Assembly: GCA_964019165.1 (NCBI GenBank)
Contig: OZ025270.1
Location: 5,711,144 to 5,775,143, forward strand
Length of the DNA: 64,000 bases
DNA from: Mastigias papua
Taxonomy: Eukaryota; Cnidaria; Scyphozoa; Rhizostomeae; Mastigiidae
Direction of reading: 5' to 3'
Shown: one piece after another, positions 1 through 11,100 of the stretch
How positions within the stretch are numbered: position 1 is the stretch's first letter
Layout of the letters: each line of letters begins with the position of its first letter
Position numbers and translations under genes: made by a program
Notes under the pieces: generated by a model
Database searches by the model: none
What the model was told of the DNA's origin: nothing
What the model saw: the letters and a program-made list of their open reading frames with translations, nothing else

Positions 1-465
1 CCCCTGCAACCATTTGCAGAATGTATTTATCTGAGGTAATTTTCTGCCAGTGATGAAAATAATATTTGATTTGCCCTGCGGTAAAAAGTTTACCTTTCGC
101 TTGTAGATAAGGGCATAATATCATTTAAAGAAATTGGCTACCATATCATTTACTTGTTCCAACTGTGCCATGGTTTCTTTTTGATTTGCTGGACTGAGCT
201 GTAATGACCTTGGGGCTTTCTGGGAGGACGTGCCGTCCTCCCCCGCTGCGATAAAAAAGACTGACCATAAGGTTTGCTTTGTACATTTTGCACTGAGGCT
301 CAAAATTGTGAGACCCCTCGAGCTCTTTATTAAAATTGATGTGAGAGACTCAAGACAGTGATAGGCTCTTCTCTGTTCAGAACATAACATAACACTCACA
401 CTAACTTCGAGAAGCAAATATAAAGGGTATAAATCCTATCAAAACAATTATCGCAGCGTGATCCG
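1..465. other. Unassigned flank beyond the gag-like ORF
   Basis: This stretch lies downstream, on the minus strand, of the split gag-like reading frame that stops at 466-468. It has short open frames on the minus strand (for example 121-417), but none shows a motif I recognise. It could be 3' sequence of the same element or simply host DNA. I see no LTR, terminal repeat or RNA gene. Confidence 0.3.
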
Positions 466-1083
466 TCAGTCACTGTAATATGAGTCATATTCCAACACTC
501 TTTGGGGCGAATTCTGCACAATTTTCCCCATTGTCTTGATTTCGTGTATTGTTTTTGAGATGTCATTTCCAAACAAAAATTTGTCGGATTTTGTTGAGCG
601 ATTGCACGCATATTTGAAATCAGCATTAAGATATGGGTGGAGAGCTTCTTTGCGACGATACGACAGCTCTTTACAAATAGACCCCAAAAGGGTTATTACA
701 TCAATGAGACGTGTAGCAATAGCCTTATGTTCCAATGGTTTGGTGTTATCACGAGACAAGAGCAAATCATTTAATGATGTTGCAATAGCACCAGATGCAA
801 CGACAAGGGTATCTTGCATAGCTACTAGAGCTCGGTCAACCCCTTTTGCATCTGGTTTTAAAGGATTCCAAATATGCTCGTTTACCGGTGGCCAGAATAT
901 CTCAGTACATTTTTCTGGAACCATGTATTTGGCTTTGATTTGCTTTCGCTGACCAGTCTCAAGCTCAGTTTTGAAGCGATCATTCACTAAAGTTGCCACA
1001 TTTGGCAAGATTGGAGGACCTTTAGGGACAGTCATGCTGGTAGAGCTATCAATGCTCTCAAGAAAAACATCAGAAGGCATAAG

Positions 1084-1271
1084 TGTAATATGTAATTTCC
1101 CCATGATATATGTAATATTACTGTAATCCGTTTTGATGTGTTGATGTGTGTCATGTTGTGCTGTCCTGTCCGTATGAAACTCGTTGTAAAATTGAGAATT
1201 GATTCAGAGTGTGATTTGTATGATTAGAGAAAATACCTCTGACTCTACCTGAAGTTATCTGCCACGTTACA
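1084..1271 (+). repeat. Gypsy-1 5' LTR
   Basis: A 188-bp direct repeat starting TGTAATATGTAAT and ending CCACGTTACA. It differs from the 3' copy by T/C in the AATTTCC/AATCTCC segment and by C/T in GACTCTACC/GACTTTACC. Confidence 0.95.
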
Positions 1272-1304
1272 AATTGGTGACAGGATTTTATTGGACCAGT
1301 CTCG

Positions 1305-2225
1305 ATGGCTACCACCATATTACCTGAACGATTCGGTGAAGGAAATTTTCGCCTCTGGCTGCAACAATTTCAGCGTTGTGCTCTCGCGAATTCTTGGGAT
1401 GAAGCCACACGCCTAGTCAAACTGCCAGCGTTTCTACAAGGACCCGCCGCCACCTACTTCGAAAGCTTACCTGCCGACCAGAAGAATACTTTTGACTCAT
1501 TAACATCGAACCTTCTGACTTGTTCTCGCCAGTGATTCATCGTGAACGTCATTATCGTGACTTTGAGCATATGACCCTCAGGCCATCTGAGGATCCCACC
1601 CTCTTTTTATGGCGGTTGAAGGAATGCCTTCGTAGTGCTGAGCCAGATTTATCGGACTCTGCCTTTGACGCACTATTACGTCGGCAATTTATGAAGGCTC
1701 TTCCTTCTAGCATAAAGCTAAAGCTTTTCGAGATCGATCCTACACCCTCGTTGGAAAGAATACTATCATTCGCACAGCGTTTTCGTGCCCTTCATGACTT
1801 GTCCAACGACGGTGCCGACATGACTTGTGGTGCGACATCAGAGGCTCCTCCTCCAACTGCTGCTGATGGCTTCCAGCAAATTGAGGCTGCTCAAAAGCAA
1901 CAGGAAGTACGGCTTTCTCAACTGCAATCTTCCGTCGACAATTTGGTAGCTGCGTTGTCCACTCAACCGCCTACACGCCCCGCCACTCGTCCTCGCCAGG
2001 TTATTTGTTTTCGTTGTCGTCAAGAAGGACATATTGCCCGTAACTGCCAGATACAGCCGTCGCCGCCACACCAGACGCCAGCTGCTCCCCCTTCTCTACT
2101 GTTCTATGTGCGGTGGTCGGGGACATTTTAGACAAGATTGTGCTAACAATCATACTAATGTTCTAATGCAAAATCGTAAGTCATCTTCGTTACATTCTTT
2201 AAACTACCAAGGGGTGCCTCGTTAA
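1305..2225 (+). pseudogene. gag: Gypsy-1 gag, two frameshifts
   Basis: The start ATG at 1305 lies 33 nt after the LTR and opens a frame whose sequence parallels Gypsy-B gag: an early FxxW-like segment, LPAFLQGPAATYF, then the retrotransposon gag core with FEHMTLRPSEDPT and LRRQFMKALP. Two CCHC knuckles are visible, near 2005 (CFRCRQEGHIARNC) and near 2108 (CSMCGGRGHFRQDC). The frame breaks twice relative to the intact relative: near 1515-1525, between LTSNLL and the continuation FSPVIHRER, and near 2090-2100, just before the second knuckle. The last segment ends at the TAA at 2223-2225. Gag would form the virus-like particle and bind the RNA; this copy cannot make a full-length product without suppression. 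Confidence 0.85.
2198..2204 (+). promoter_or_regulatory. Candidate -1 ribosomal frameshift heptamer TTTAAAC (Gypsy-1 gag/pol)
   Basis: TTTAAAC sits in the gag frame as T-TTA-AAC, the X-XXY-YYZ register of classical -1 slippery sites, seven codons before the gag stop. A -1 slip there enters the pol frame with no stop between. The identical heptamer in the same register and context occurs in Gypsy-B at 37,801-37,807. Confidence 0.6.
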
Positions 2226-5200
2226 TGGGTTGGAACGACGAGCACCCCTCCGTTTTTTCTGTTGGCCCTGCCTCTGGGGAAAATATGTCTAACCCACGCC
2301 AACCCCTTGTTTTTTGTTTGCTTGACGGCGTACAAGTGCCTGCTCTCATTGATACTGGCTCGATGAAATCTATCATTAGTTCTCGTGTTTTTGATCGTAT
2401 CAATGAGACATCTGCACTTATGAACAAACCTCCCCCTATACCTAGAGGCACTGCCAACACATGCGTGGCCATTACGGGGCAGCCTTTGAATTCTACCTGT
2501 TCCATTGCTGTTCCTCTTTCATTCCCAGGGAGCAGTTTTATGTATCGGGGAGAGTTCCTTGTCTGTGCTAATGTATTACCACGCTTAGACTGTATTCTGG
2601 GCTGGGATTTTTTTGCTTCCAATTATTTACAACTTGCTGTTTTAGGAGATTCCTATTCACTAATAGGTCCCCACGGGAGTACACCGTTGACCCCTTGTCT
2701 CCCTTCTTCTCTACCACATACCACAGGGCTCTCTTGTTCTCTGTCTTCTACCTGTACTCAAGTTGGTCAGGGTACTCTACCAGTCTTTGCCCAGTCCTCT
2801 GAGCGTGGTCCGGGTTTTGTGACTCTTGCATCGGATATAGTTATACCCTACAGGTCGGAATGTGTTGTTCAGGCCAATCTTCCTAGACGCTGTGATAATA
2901 TGGTTGGTATGATTTGCCGTATTAGTGAGTAATCCTGCATTACTGCCTATACTGTAAGTAAAGCTGTAGACAGAAAGGTCGCCGTACGCATTTTGAACCC
3001 ATCTAGTTCAGATGTAGCCTTAGATGCAGGCCAGAAGATCGCAAAATTCTGGCCAGTAGTTGAGTTGACAGAGCAGTACCAAAACTCCCTTACATCTGGT
3101 TCAGATTTCTGCGCCAGTATAGCAAGCTTTTCATTAGAAGCAAAAACATGTAGCGAGCTGAAGGAAGCATTGAGCCCTAGTCTTAGTGAGAGTGATAGTA
3201 AACAGATCTTTGATATCCTTGCTTCATTTCCTGATGTGTTTAATGAAGGTTTAGGACATACCTCTGTTCTATCCCACCATATCAACACGGGTAATTCTAC
3301 CCCTATTCGTCAATACCCTCGGAGACTGCCTTTCCATTTTAGGGGTGAAATCGACAAACAGGTTAAGAATATGTTGCAGCAAGGTGTTGTGCGACCTAGT
3401 ACAAGTCCATGGGCCTCCCCGGTAGTTCTCGTCAAAAAGAAAGATGGGTCTTATAGATTCTGTGTAGATTATAGGAAACTTAATTTGGTTACTGAACAAG
3501 ATGCCCATCCACTGCCAAGGGTTGATGACCTCCTCGATTCTCTAAGTGGAAATTGTCTGTTTAGCACGCTAGATCTGCGAAGTGGTTATTGGCAAGTAAG
3601 TATGTCGCCAGAAGATCAAGAAAAGACTGCCTTTATTACTCCCAATGGTTTATATGAATTTCTCCGAATGCCCTATGGACTATGTACTGCCCCTGCTACT
3701 TTTACTAGAGCTTTAAGTATCATCTTGTCTGGCCTGTCATATGATATATGCCTATGTTATTTTGATGATGTCATCATTTTTTCTAAAACGATTACTGAAC
3801 ACTGCAAACGTTTACGTATGGTTTTACAACGATTTCGTGACCATGGCCTAAGAGTCAAGGCCTCAAAATGTTCATTTGGTGCGGATAATGTCCTTTATCT
3901 AGGTCATTCGATCTCTAGCAACGGAGTTCATACTGATCCTGCCAAAATAAAAGCTGTACAAGCGTTGCCTTCCCCTACTAACCTTGAACACCTTAGGTCA
4001 TTTTTAGGCCTAGCAGGGTATTATAGGAAATTTATTCCCAACTTTGCATCAGTAGCCTCCCCATTGACAGAACTTACCAAGAAAGGTGTCCCATTCACAT
4101 GGTCTACTTCCCATCAAGCGTCATTTCTCCAAATCAAAGATTGTTTGTGCTCAGCCCCCGTGTTTGCCTATCCACAAATGGATAAACCCTTTATAGTGCA
4201 AACGGATGCTTCTAATGTTGGGTTGGGGGCTATTTTGACTCAGCTTGATGATAATGGTAACGAGAGAGTAGTCTCCTATGCTAGCCGCACCCTAACCCCT
4301 CGGGAACAAAATTTTACTGCTATGGAAAAGGAAGCTCTTGCAGTTGTTTTTGCTACTAAATATTTTAGAGTCTATCTTTTAGGAAACCACTTTCAATTGG
4401 TTACTGATAACAGTGCTCTTAAATGGCTTCATTCTGTTGAACCTAAAGGTAGGCTTGCTCGATGGATTATGGATCTGCAGGAATATAATTTTACAGTTAA
4501 ACATAGGGCTGGCTCCTCTAATCAGAATGCTGATGCAGTTTCCCGTCTGCATCCTACTGTATGTCCAAACAGGATATCTCCATCAGACATACCTGTTGAG
4601 AACTTACCGGCCCTAAATTGTTTGGTAAGTCTCCTTCCAAATATCAATTTACAGTCTGCTCAGGAAACAGATCCAGATCTTTCAATCGTGCTACAGTTGA
4701 AGAAAGATAGATTCCCCAAACCCCCTTTATTTGTGTGGAAGGATAGCGGTACTTTACGGTCATTTTGGCACTGTTGGGATGAGCTATATATTAGTGACGG
4801 ACTCCTTGTTCGCAACTACACAACCAAACAAGGATTTTCCCGCCAACGTATTGTTATACCACAAACCTTAATATATACATTATTACAGGACATTCATAGT
4901 AGTCCATCTGGGGGTCATTTAGGAATAACGCGCACTACATTTCGTGCGAAGGATCGTTTCTTTTGGCCAAAAATGGACTAGTGTATTAGAAGTTTCATCA
5001 ATAACTGCGTAAAGTGTAGTCAAAGTAAACATGACCCCACGCTAACCAAAGCTCCGCTTAAGTCCATTGAAGTGAGCGAGCCCTTCATCTTCTGGGCTTT
5101 AGATTATATGGGCCCCCTGCCTGAAACTGCACAGGGGAATCGCCACATACTGGTTCTTATGGATCATTTCACCAAGTGGTGTGAGGCATTCCCCACTAAA

Positions 5201-6088
5201 GATCAAAAGTCCTCTACCGTTGCCAATGTTCTTGTTTCCAGGGTTTTCTCAAGATTTGGACCTCCAGCAGCTATACATTCGGATCAAGGAAGGAATTTCG
5301 AAAGCAATTTAATGCATGAAATTTATAATATGATGGGTGTCAAAAAATCTCGTACTACTGCATACCATCCTCAGGGCGATGGCCTAGTGGAGAGACAGAA
5401 TAGAACCCTACAAGAAATAATATCTAATTTTGCATCTGAACATCACAATAACTGGGACCTGTGGTTAGACCAAGCAGTATTTGCGTATAATACCAGTATC
5501 CACGAGTCTACGGGGCTATCACCTTATGAACTGGTCTTTGGGCGCCCACCCCGCATGCCCATTGAAGTCGAGTTAGGAGTGCCTTTCTCTAACCCACTTA
5601 ACCAGTCAGAATACAGTCAGTATCTTAGAAAAGCTATTCAAACAGCCAATGCTCTTGCAAGACAACAGCTTGAGAAAGTTAGAAAACAGCAGTGTACCTC
5701 GTATGATAAGAGTCACAAGGCCTGGTCTCCTTTGGAAACTGGACAGACTGTCTGGCTACGCCGCCCAAAGTCCTGGAAGTTTGGGAGGAAATGGGTTGGG
5801 CCGTACCAAATATCTTCCAGGAATGGGGTCAATTACACCATTCGATCACATAATGGTCGATCACTAGTTGTGCACCACAATCAACTCAAACCCTGCCCCA
5901 TACCACTGGACCAAGGCCAGCCAGTTCACCCAACCCCTGAAATTTCGGGTATCGTTATAAGGGATAATCCCCAAGCTAGGGAACAGCTTGTAGAACCGGG
6001 CACCCAGAACAGGGTTACCGTTAGGCCCGCACACCTTCGTCAGGTAATAAACCCACCCGTGCGGTTTGGAGACATTGTACAACACTAA
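2201..6088 (+). pseudogene. pol: Gypsy-1 pol (protease, RT, RNase H, integrase) with two in-frame stops
   Basis: One frame from the slippery site to 6088, broken by TAA at 2930-2932 and TAG at 4979-4981. Order: aspartic protease (ALIDTGS near 2342), reverse transcriptase from about 3290 with CYFDDV near 3755, RNase H with QTDAS near 4200 and TEKEAL-like AMEKEAL near 4325, and an integrase zinc module whose His pair (about 4890-4920) is separated from the CVKC cysteine pair (about 5010) by the second stop. The integrase core follows, with FWALDYMGP (first Asp), HSDQGRNFES (second Asp) and GLVERQNR (Glu), then a GPY/F-like WVGPYQ segment near 5795. No chromodomain is seen. Reading through both stops restores a normal Gypsy pol order, so the decay is recent. 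Confidence 0.9.
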
Positions 6089-6126
6089 TAGCATTTCCCC
6101 ATCATGCTTGTTTAGGGAGGGGAAAG

Positions 6127-6314
6127 TGTAATATGTAATCTCCCCATGATATATGTAATATTACTGTAATCCGTTTTGATGTGTTGATGTGTGTCATGTT
6201 GTGCTGTCCTGTCCGTATGAAACTCGTTGTAAAATTGAGAATTGATTCAGAGTGTGATTTGTATGATTAGAGAAAATACCTCTGACTTTACCTGAAGTTA
6301 TCTGCCACGTTACA
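6127..6314 (+). repeat. Gypsy-1 3' LTR
   Basis: A 188-bp copy of the 5' LTR, preceded by a polypurine tract at about 6114-6126 and followed by the TAAG duplication and the resumed minus-strand gag-like frame. Confidence 0.95.
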
Positions 6315-6924
6315 TAAGCTCATCATGATCCTCTGTTCCAGTTGTACCTTTCAGGCAACTTTCCCCCGTATCGTGATCATCTTGTTTGCGATTACCGCGA
6401 TGATCATTCGGATCAATCTCTCGATCGCCAATAAGGCTGAGAGCATCATCATCATCCCTCGGATGAATATCGGCTGAATCTAATAAGTTCACAGAGATAT
6501 TATCTATCATATCATGTGAATTACCCTTCGGGGAACAGGGCTCTGCATTGCAAGCTAGCATGGAAACAGAATTATCCACAAGGGATGTTTGCCGCCGATG
6601 CGGAGCAACGGAGAGAGTTTCGCTCTCCTTGCATAACCTTTTTCCTTTTTTACCGGACCTGCTAGAAATTATATTGTCATCATCAGAATCAGAAATTGAC
6701 ATTTTTCTTTTTCGAGAATATAGACGTTGATCTTTATCAACAAGTCCTGCCAATAGTTGGTTTGAAACCATAATTTGTTCATGCATCGTTTTTAGTAAAT
6801 TAACGATTGCTGAATCTGGCCCAGATAAACCTGGGTCTCTAGCACTGCCAGGAGCAGAGTTCTGAACTGTTTTCAATGGTTCAATATCTTTGTCAGTAAG
6901 GACATCTCTGACATTGTCTTCCAT

Positions 6925-7594
6925 TGCAAAAAATACCATAAAGTGAAGGATAACAGACAGACAAAATGAAATTGTTCGCAATACTTATTGTTAAAATGCA
7001 CCAGATGGAAGAAAAAAGCAACCAAACACCAGTGAAGATGCACCATATATCTCTTTTCGAAAACGCTGCACAGAAATCGTGACTGGTATTCACGAACGCA
7101 CCACACAACTGGTTACATGAACTACCGCGCTCTCTCTCGTACTCCTCCGTAGCGACGGAGCCGATGATGAAATAGAATTCCAATTGTTTCATTACACTGC
7201 ACAATAGATTCAGTGTCTCTGGTAGCTGATGCTTCAGAGTCGGAGACGCTATTCAACATGTTGATGAGTCAGTTGACAAATCTTAGGCCTTGCATGCCTC
7301 TTGGTACAAATGTTGTTCATTCCCTCATCGAAGACAATACCGGAAGCATATTTTCAAAGACACTGTTCGTGGATTTCAGAACTGAGGGGGTATTTTCAAA
7401 GACACTGTTCGTGGATTTCAGAACTGAGGGGGTGATCAATGATTACGGCACGCTTTGGGAGTAGGTAGTTCTACCCGTGGCTTGTGATTCTTCGTAACTG
7501 TCTTCATTTTTTAAGCATCAAATGGAAAGAAAAATCAAAGATTGCCAGCCGCTTTGAATGTCATGCTATCGATGACGTCCACTTTTGTGCTGAG
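6925..7594. other. Upstream flank of the gag-like ORF up to BEL-1
   Basis: This would hold the promoter and leader of the minus-strand gag-like frame. I see no clear TATA element, LTR or terminal repeat. It contains a 42-bp tandem duplication (listed separately) inside a short plus-strand open frame (7213-7464) of unknown meaning. Confidence 0.3.
7349..7432 (+). repeat. Two-copy 42-bp tandem duplication
   Basis: Two identical, adjacent 42-bp units (7349-7390 and 7391-7432), each starting TATTTTCAAAGACACTG. The unit length is a multiple of three, so the surrounding 83-codon open frame stays open and gains a repeated 14-residue block (SKTLFVDFRTEG core). Identity of the units implies a recent slip or unequal exchange. 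Confidence 0.9.
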
Positions 7595-7599
7595 GAAGG

Positions 7600-8122
7600 T
7601 GTGGAAAAACGTGACCCATTGGCCTCCAAGCCCCTGACCTCTTTCTCTTTAGCTTTTGGCTAAGTATTTCTTGTCACCTCAGTTGGAGTGAATTCTCGTT
7701 ACGTTCAGGCGCCATTTCGAACTGATATAGTTCTATAAAGGAAAACTCAATTTGTCGAAGGATAGCTCATATCGTAAAAGAACACTTTATCTCGTTTGGA
7801 GGAAATTCTACAGTTTGAAGGACACTCATATCGTTTAATCATATCAAATTCGTTGAAGGACGTACTTGCCACAGTTGGGAGACATCATTTGTATATACTC
7901 TGAAACCGAGGTGACATCCACTCTTTGTATTCATTTTTATTAGAACTATTCTTATCTACTTTCTCATTTGGAACGATTTAATATACAGTCCTCTTTACAT
8001 ATAGTTTAATTTCTTGTCTATGAACCTATGAACCACCTTGTTGGTAATCTAGCCTGTGCCCTCAGGCCATTCTTTCATGCCTGATAGTTGCGATTGAGAC
8101 AGGCACAGGTCAAAAACTTATA
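7600..8122 (+). repeat. BEL-1 5' LTR
   Basis: A 523-bp repeat identical by eye to 13,854-14,376. Its last base is also the first base of the long ORF's ATG, so LTR, primer-binding site and ORF start overlap. Confidence 0.95.
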
Positions 8123-11100
8123 TGGTCCACCGAGCCGGATTTTCAGTGTTATTTGTAGCTATTTTTGTATCTATAACTATTTCTTCTTTGTTCTGTTATG
8201 ATAATGTAAGTTTATCTAAAATGGCTCTGGAGGCAGAGGGTCAGAACACACACCCCCAAGTACCACCTATGCAAACAGTGTCTCTCTCAAGGAAGAAAAG
8301 AATTAGAGGGGGTTATCGCGCTCATGTTAGTAAACTTATTTCAGATGCTAAGAAGGAAGTAGATGATGGAAATAGTAATATATTGGCTGTTGAACATTTA
8401 ATCTCCGTGATAACCGAAAAACGTAGTATTTTGCGTAAAGCTGATGAAGAGATTTTCTCTTTAATTTCGAACGACGAAGTTGAAAGTGAAGTTTTACAGT
8501 GTGAGGACCTTCTGTCAGATATACAGAAAGTAGTAGTTGCATTAGAGGCAAAAAGGGCAAGCTTACAGCATTGTGTTCTTTCTGAACCGCAGTCATTGAC
8601 ACGCGCAAGCGAACAATCTCAAGAAAGCTTTACAAAACTGCCTAAGCTCCACCTTTCTAAATATCATGGCGACCCTAAAAAATGGACCGAATGGTGGGAT
8701 ACGTATGAAGTTATTCATGGTAACAAATCTCTTGCCCCCGTTGATAAATTTCGTCATTTGCGAACTCTTTTAGAAGGTCAAGCGGCTTCAGCTATAGCAG
8801 GACTTAAAACAACCGGGGCCAATTATAACGAAGCTATTTCTATTTTGAAAGATCGTTTTGCTCAGAAACAAATAATCATTAACTCTCATATGGAAGTTCT
8901 GTTGAATATCCGACAAGTCTCCTCTTCTAAAGATGTATCATCTATGCGAAAACTCTTTGATACCATAGAAACAAATGTGAGAAGTCTAAAAGCTCTAGGG
9001 ATTGACTTTGAGCAGTATGGAACACTTCTCCTACCGATAGTTATGGCAAAACTTCCTGAAGAATTTCGACTTGCAATTACGAAAAGTGTTAAAAAGGACG
9101 AATGGAACTTAGAGAAAGTTTTGGAAGTTTTTAAAGCAGAACTCGAAGCCAGAGAGCAATGCGGCCAGTTAGAAGCAAGTAATCCCACTGGGTCAAGTAG
9201 ACAAAACCGCACCGCGCCATTCGCCACAGCCGCGCTTTTGACCAACGAGAATAAGATTACATGTTCATTTTGTAAGCATAATCACCCGTCAGCAAAATGC
9301 AATATAGTAACCGAACCTAAGGCCCGTTTAGCAATCATCAAAGGGCAAGGAAGGTGTTTCGTATGTCTTAAGAAAGGCCATCTATCCAGAAATTGCACAA
9401 GCAAGATAAAGTGCTATTTTTGTAAACAGCGCCATCATGCTAGTCTTTGTGAAAGCAATCCATCTAGGATGGCTCCAAACCAAGTAGCGCCTGGTGGCAG
9501 TGCTAATCCTCTACAGTGGCAGCAGCATTCCAGGGAATTAAATCACGCTGTATATGCTAATCCTGAACAGCCGCAGCGCAATGTAGGCCAATTTGCACCA
9601 AATGAAGTTCGATTTGCTCCGGCGGCTCAGCGACCGCATTCATCCGACCGCGCGACTACAACCATGTATGTTGATGCTCGAAATTCAGTGTTACTACAAA
9701 CGGCTAGTGGGTACATTTCATCGGCCAGGGATGCAGGCAAGATAGCCGTTGCACGAATGATTTTTGATTCTGGCAGCCAGCGGTCGTATATTTCGCAGAG
9801 GCTCAAGGACTCTTTGGCCCTACCAACACTTTCGAGAGATACTCTTACGATAAAGAAGTTTGGCACAGAAGAAAGTAGTGTAGAAACATGCGATGTCACA
9901 CAATTTTGTGTTAGAAGTCCGTATAATAACCTCACTATGTACGTGACGGCTTATGTGTTACCAATTGTGTGCGCACCAGTCTCAAATCAGCCTCTAAATC
10001 TTGCAGTTGCTGAATACTCTCACTTAAGAAACTTACCTTTAGCGGATTTCAAGCTGTATGATCATGACGAGCTAGATATCGATATTTTGATTGGGTTAGA
10101 TTTTTACTGGATGTTTTTCACAGGATGTAGTAGAAGGGGTGAGAATGGAGGTCCAGTAGCCCTTGAATCGCAACTTGGTTGGATTCTGTCAGGAAATGTG
10201 CAGAATTGTCCAGAAAGAAGTACGGACACAGCAAACTTAGTTCAAACTCATGTGCTAAGAGTAAGTGATAGTTTTCTCAGAGAAGAAAATGAGGATGAGA
10301 CGTTGATAGCTCAGCTTTCCAAATTTTGGAACTTAGAGAGCATAGGGATAACGAAGAATGAAGAAACTGTTTATCAACGTTTTTCTGATGACATAAAGTT
10401 TGTTGACGGTCGATACGTAGTCAATCTGCCATGGAAAGAGGAGCACCCAGTGCTACCAGATAATTATGGCTTGTGTAGACGACGTCTTGACCTACTGTTT
10501 AAGAAACTCGATAACAATTCTGATTTACTCAGAGAGTACGACGCTATCATTAAAGACCAAGAGAAACGTGGCATCATTGAAAGGGTATACAAAGACCAAG
10601 AAAGCCTTGTTGGGAAAACACACTATTTACCACATCATCCAGTAGTCAGGCAAGATAAAGAAACCACTAAAGTTAGAGTGGTATACGACGCTTCTGCATC
10701 AACAACGTCAGGTACATCATTGAATAACTGCTTGTACCCAGGGCCATGCCTTTTAAAGACAGTTGGAGACATAATCACACGCTTTCGTCTTTTTCCTATT
10801 GCTCTCACTGCAGACATAGAAAAGGCATTCCTTATGATAGCAGTAGAAAAATCTGATTGTGATGTACTCAGATTTCTTTGGTATGACGACATCAATGAAA
10901 GGAGCTCACCTCCGGCAGTCTATCGTTTTCGACGAATAGTATTTGGGGTTACATCAAGCCCATTCATTCTTAACGCTACTCTGAAACATCACCTTGAAAA
11001 TTACGAACAAGTTGATTTAGAAATCATAACAAAGCTTTTAAACTCGCTATATGCAGATGATATTAATACAGGAGGCTATAGTGAAAATGAAGTGGTACGT

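Larger units (their letters stand above)
1084..6314 (+). mobile_element. Gypsy-1: Ty3/Gypsy LTR retrotransposon, full length but coding-defective
   Basis: Two 188-bp direct LTRs bound a 5,231-bp element flanked by TAAG at 1080-1083 and 6315-6318; the match extends to ATAAG if the last LTR base is shared. The 5' LTR is followed by TTGGTGACAG, whose TGGTGAC matches a tRNA ending GTCACCA. This resembles tRNA-Trp priming known for CsRn1-type Gypsy elements, which is an inference. A purine-rich tract (GGGAGGGGAAAG) abuts the 3' LTR. I count two LTR differences in 188 bp (about 1%), so insertion was fairly recent. Gag has two frameshifts and pol has two in-frame stops, so this copy cannot make its own proteins. 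It belongs to the same family as Gypsy-B at 33,777-38,953. Confidence 0.93.
466..6924 (-). pseudogene. Gag-like ORF of a DIRS-type or other tyrosine-recombinase retroelement, split by Gypsy-1
   Basis: A minus-strand frame begins at the ATG at 6922-6924 (an upstream in-frame ATG at 6981 is also possible), runs to the 3' flank of Gypsy-1, and resumes at 1083 down to the stop at 466-468. Taking out the retrotransposon plus one TAAG copy leaves exactly 1,221 nt (407 codons) in one frame, so insertion was the only visible damage. The N-terminal half is charged and low complexity, with an SDSDDD run and basic patches. The C-terminal half has a conserved-looking core (around 640-1000) with DRFKTELE, WNPLKPDAK and LFGND. 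From memory this core resembles gag-like proteins next to tyrosine-recombinase retroelements in marine invertebrates. No recombinase or reverse transcriptase partner is visible, so the family is an inference. A host gene of transposon origin is possible. Confidence 0.5.

Noticed and set aside
121..417. A 98-codon minus-strand protein
   Set aside because: No motif, and it follows the stop of the gag-like frame; could be chance in unconstrained sequence.
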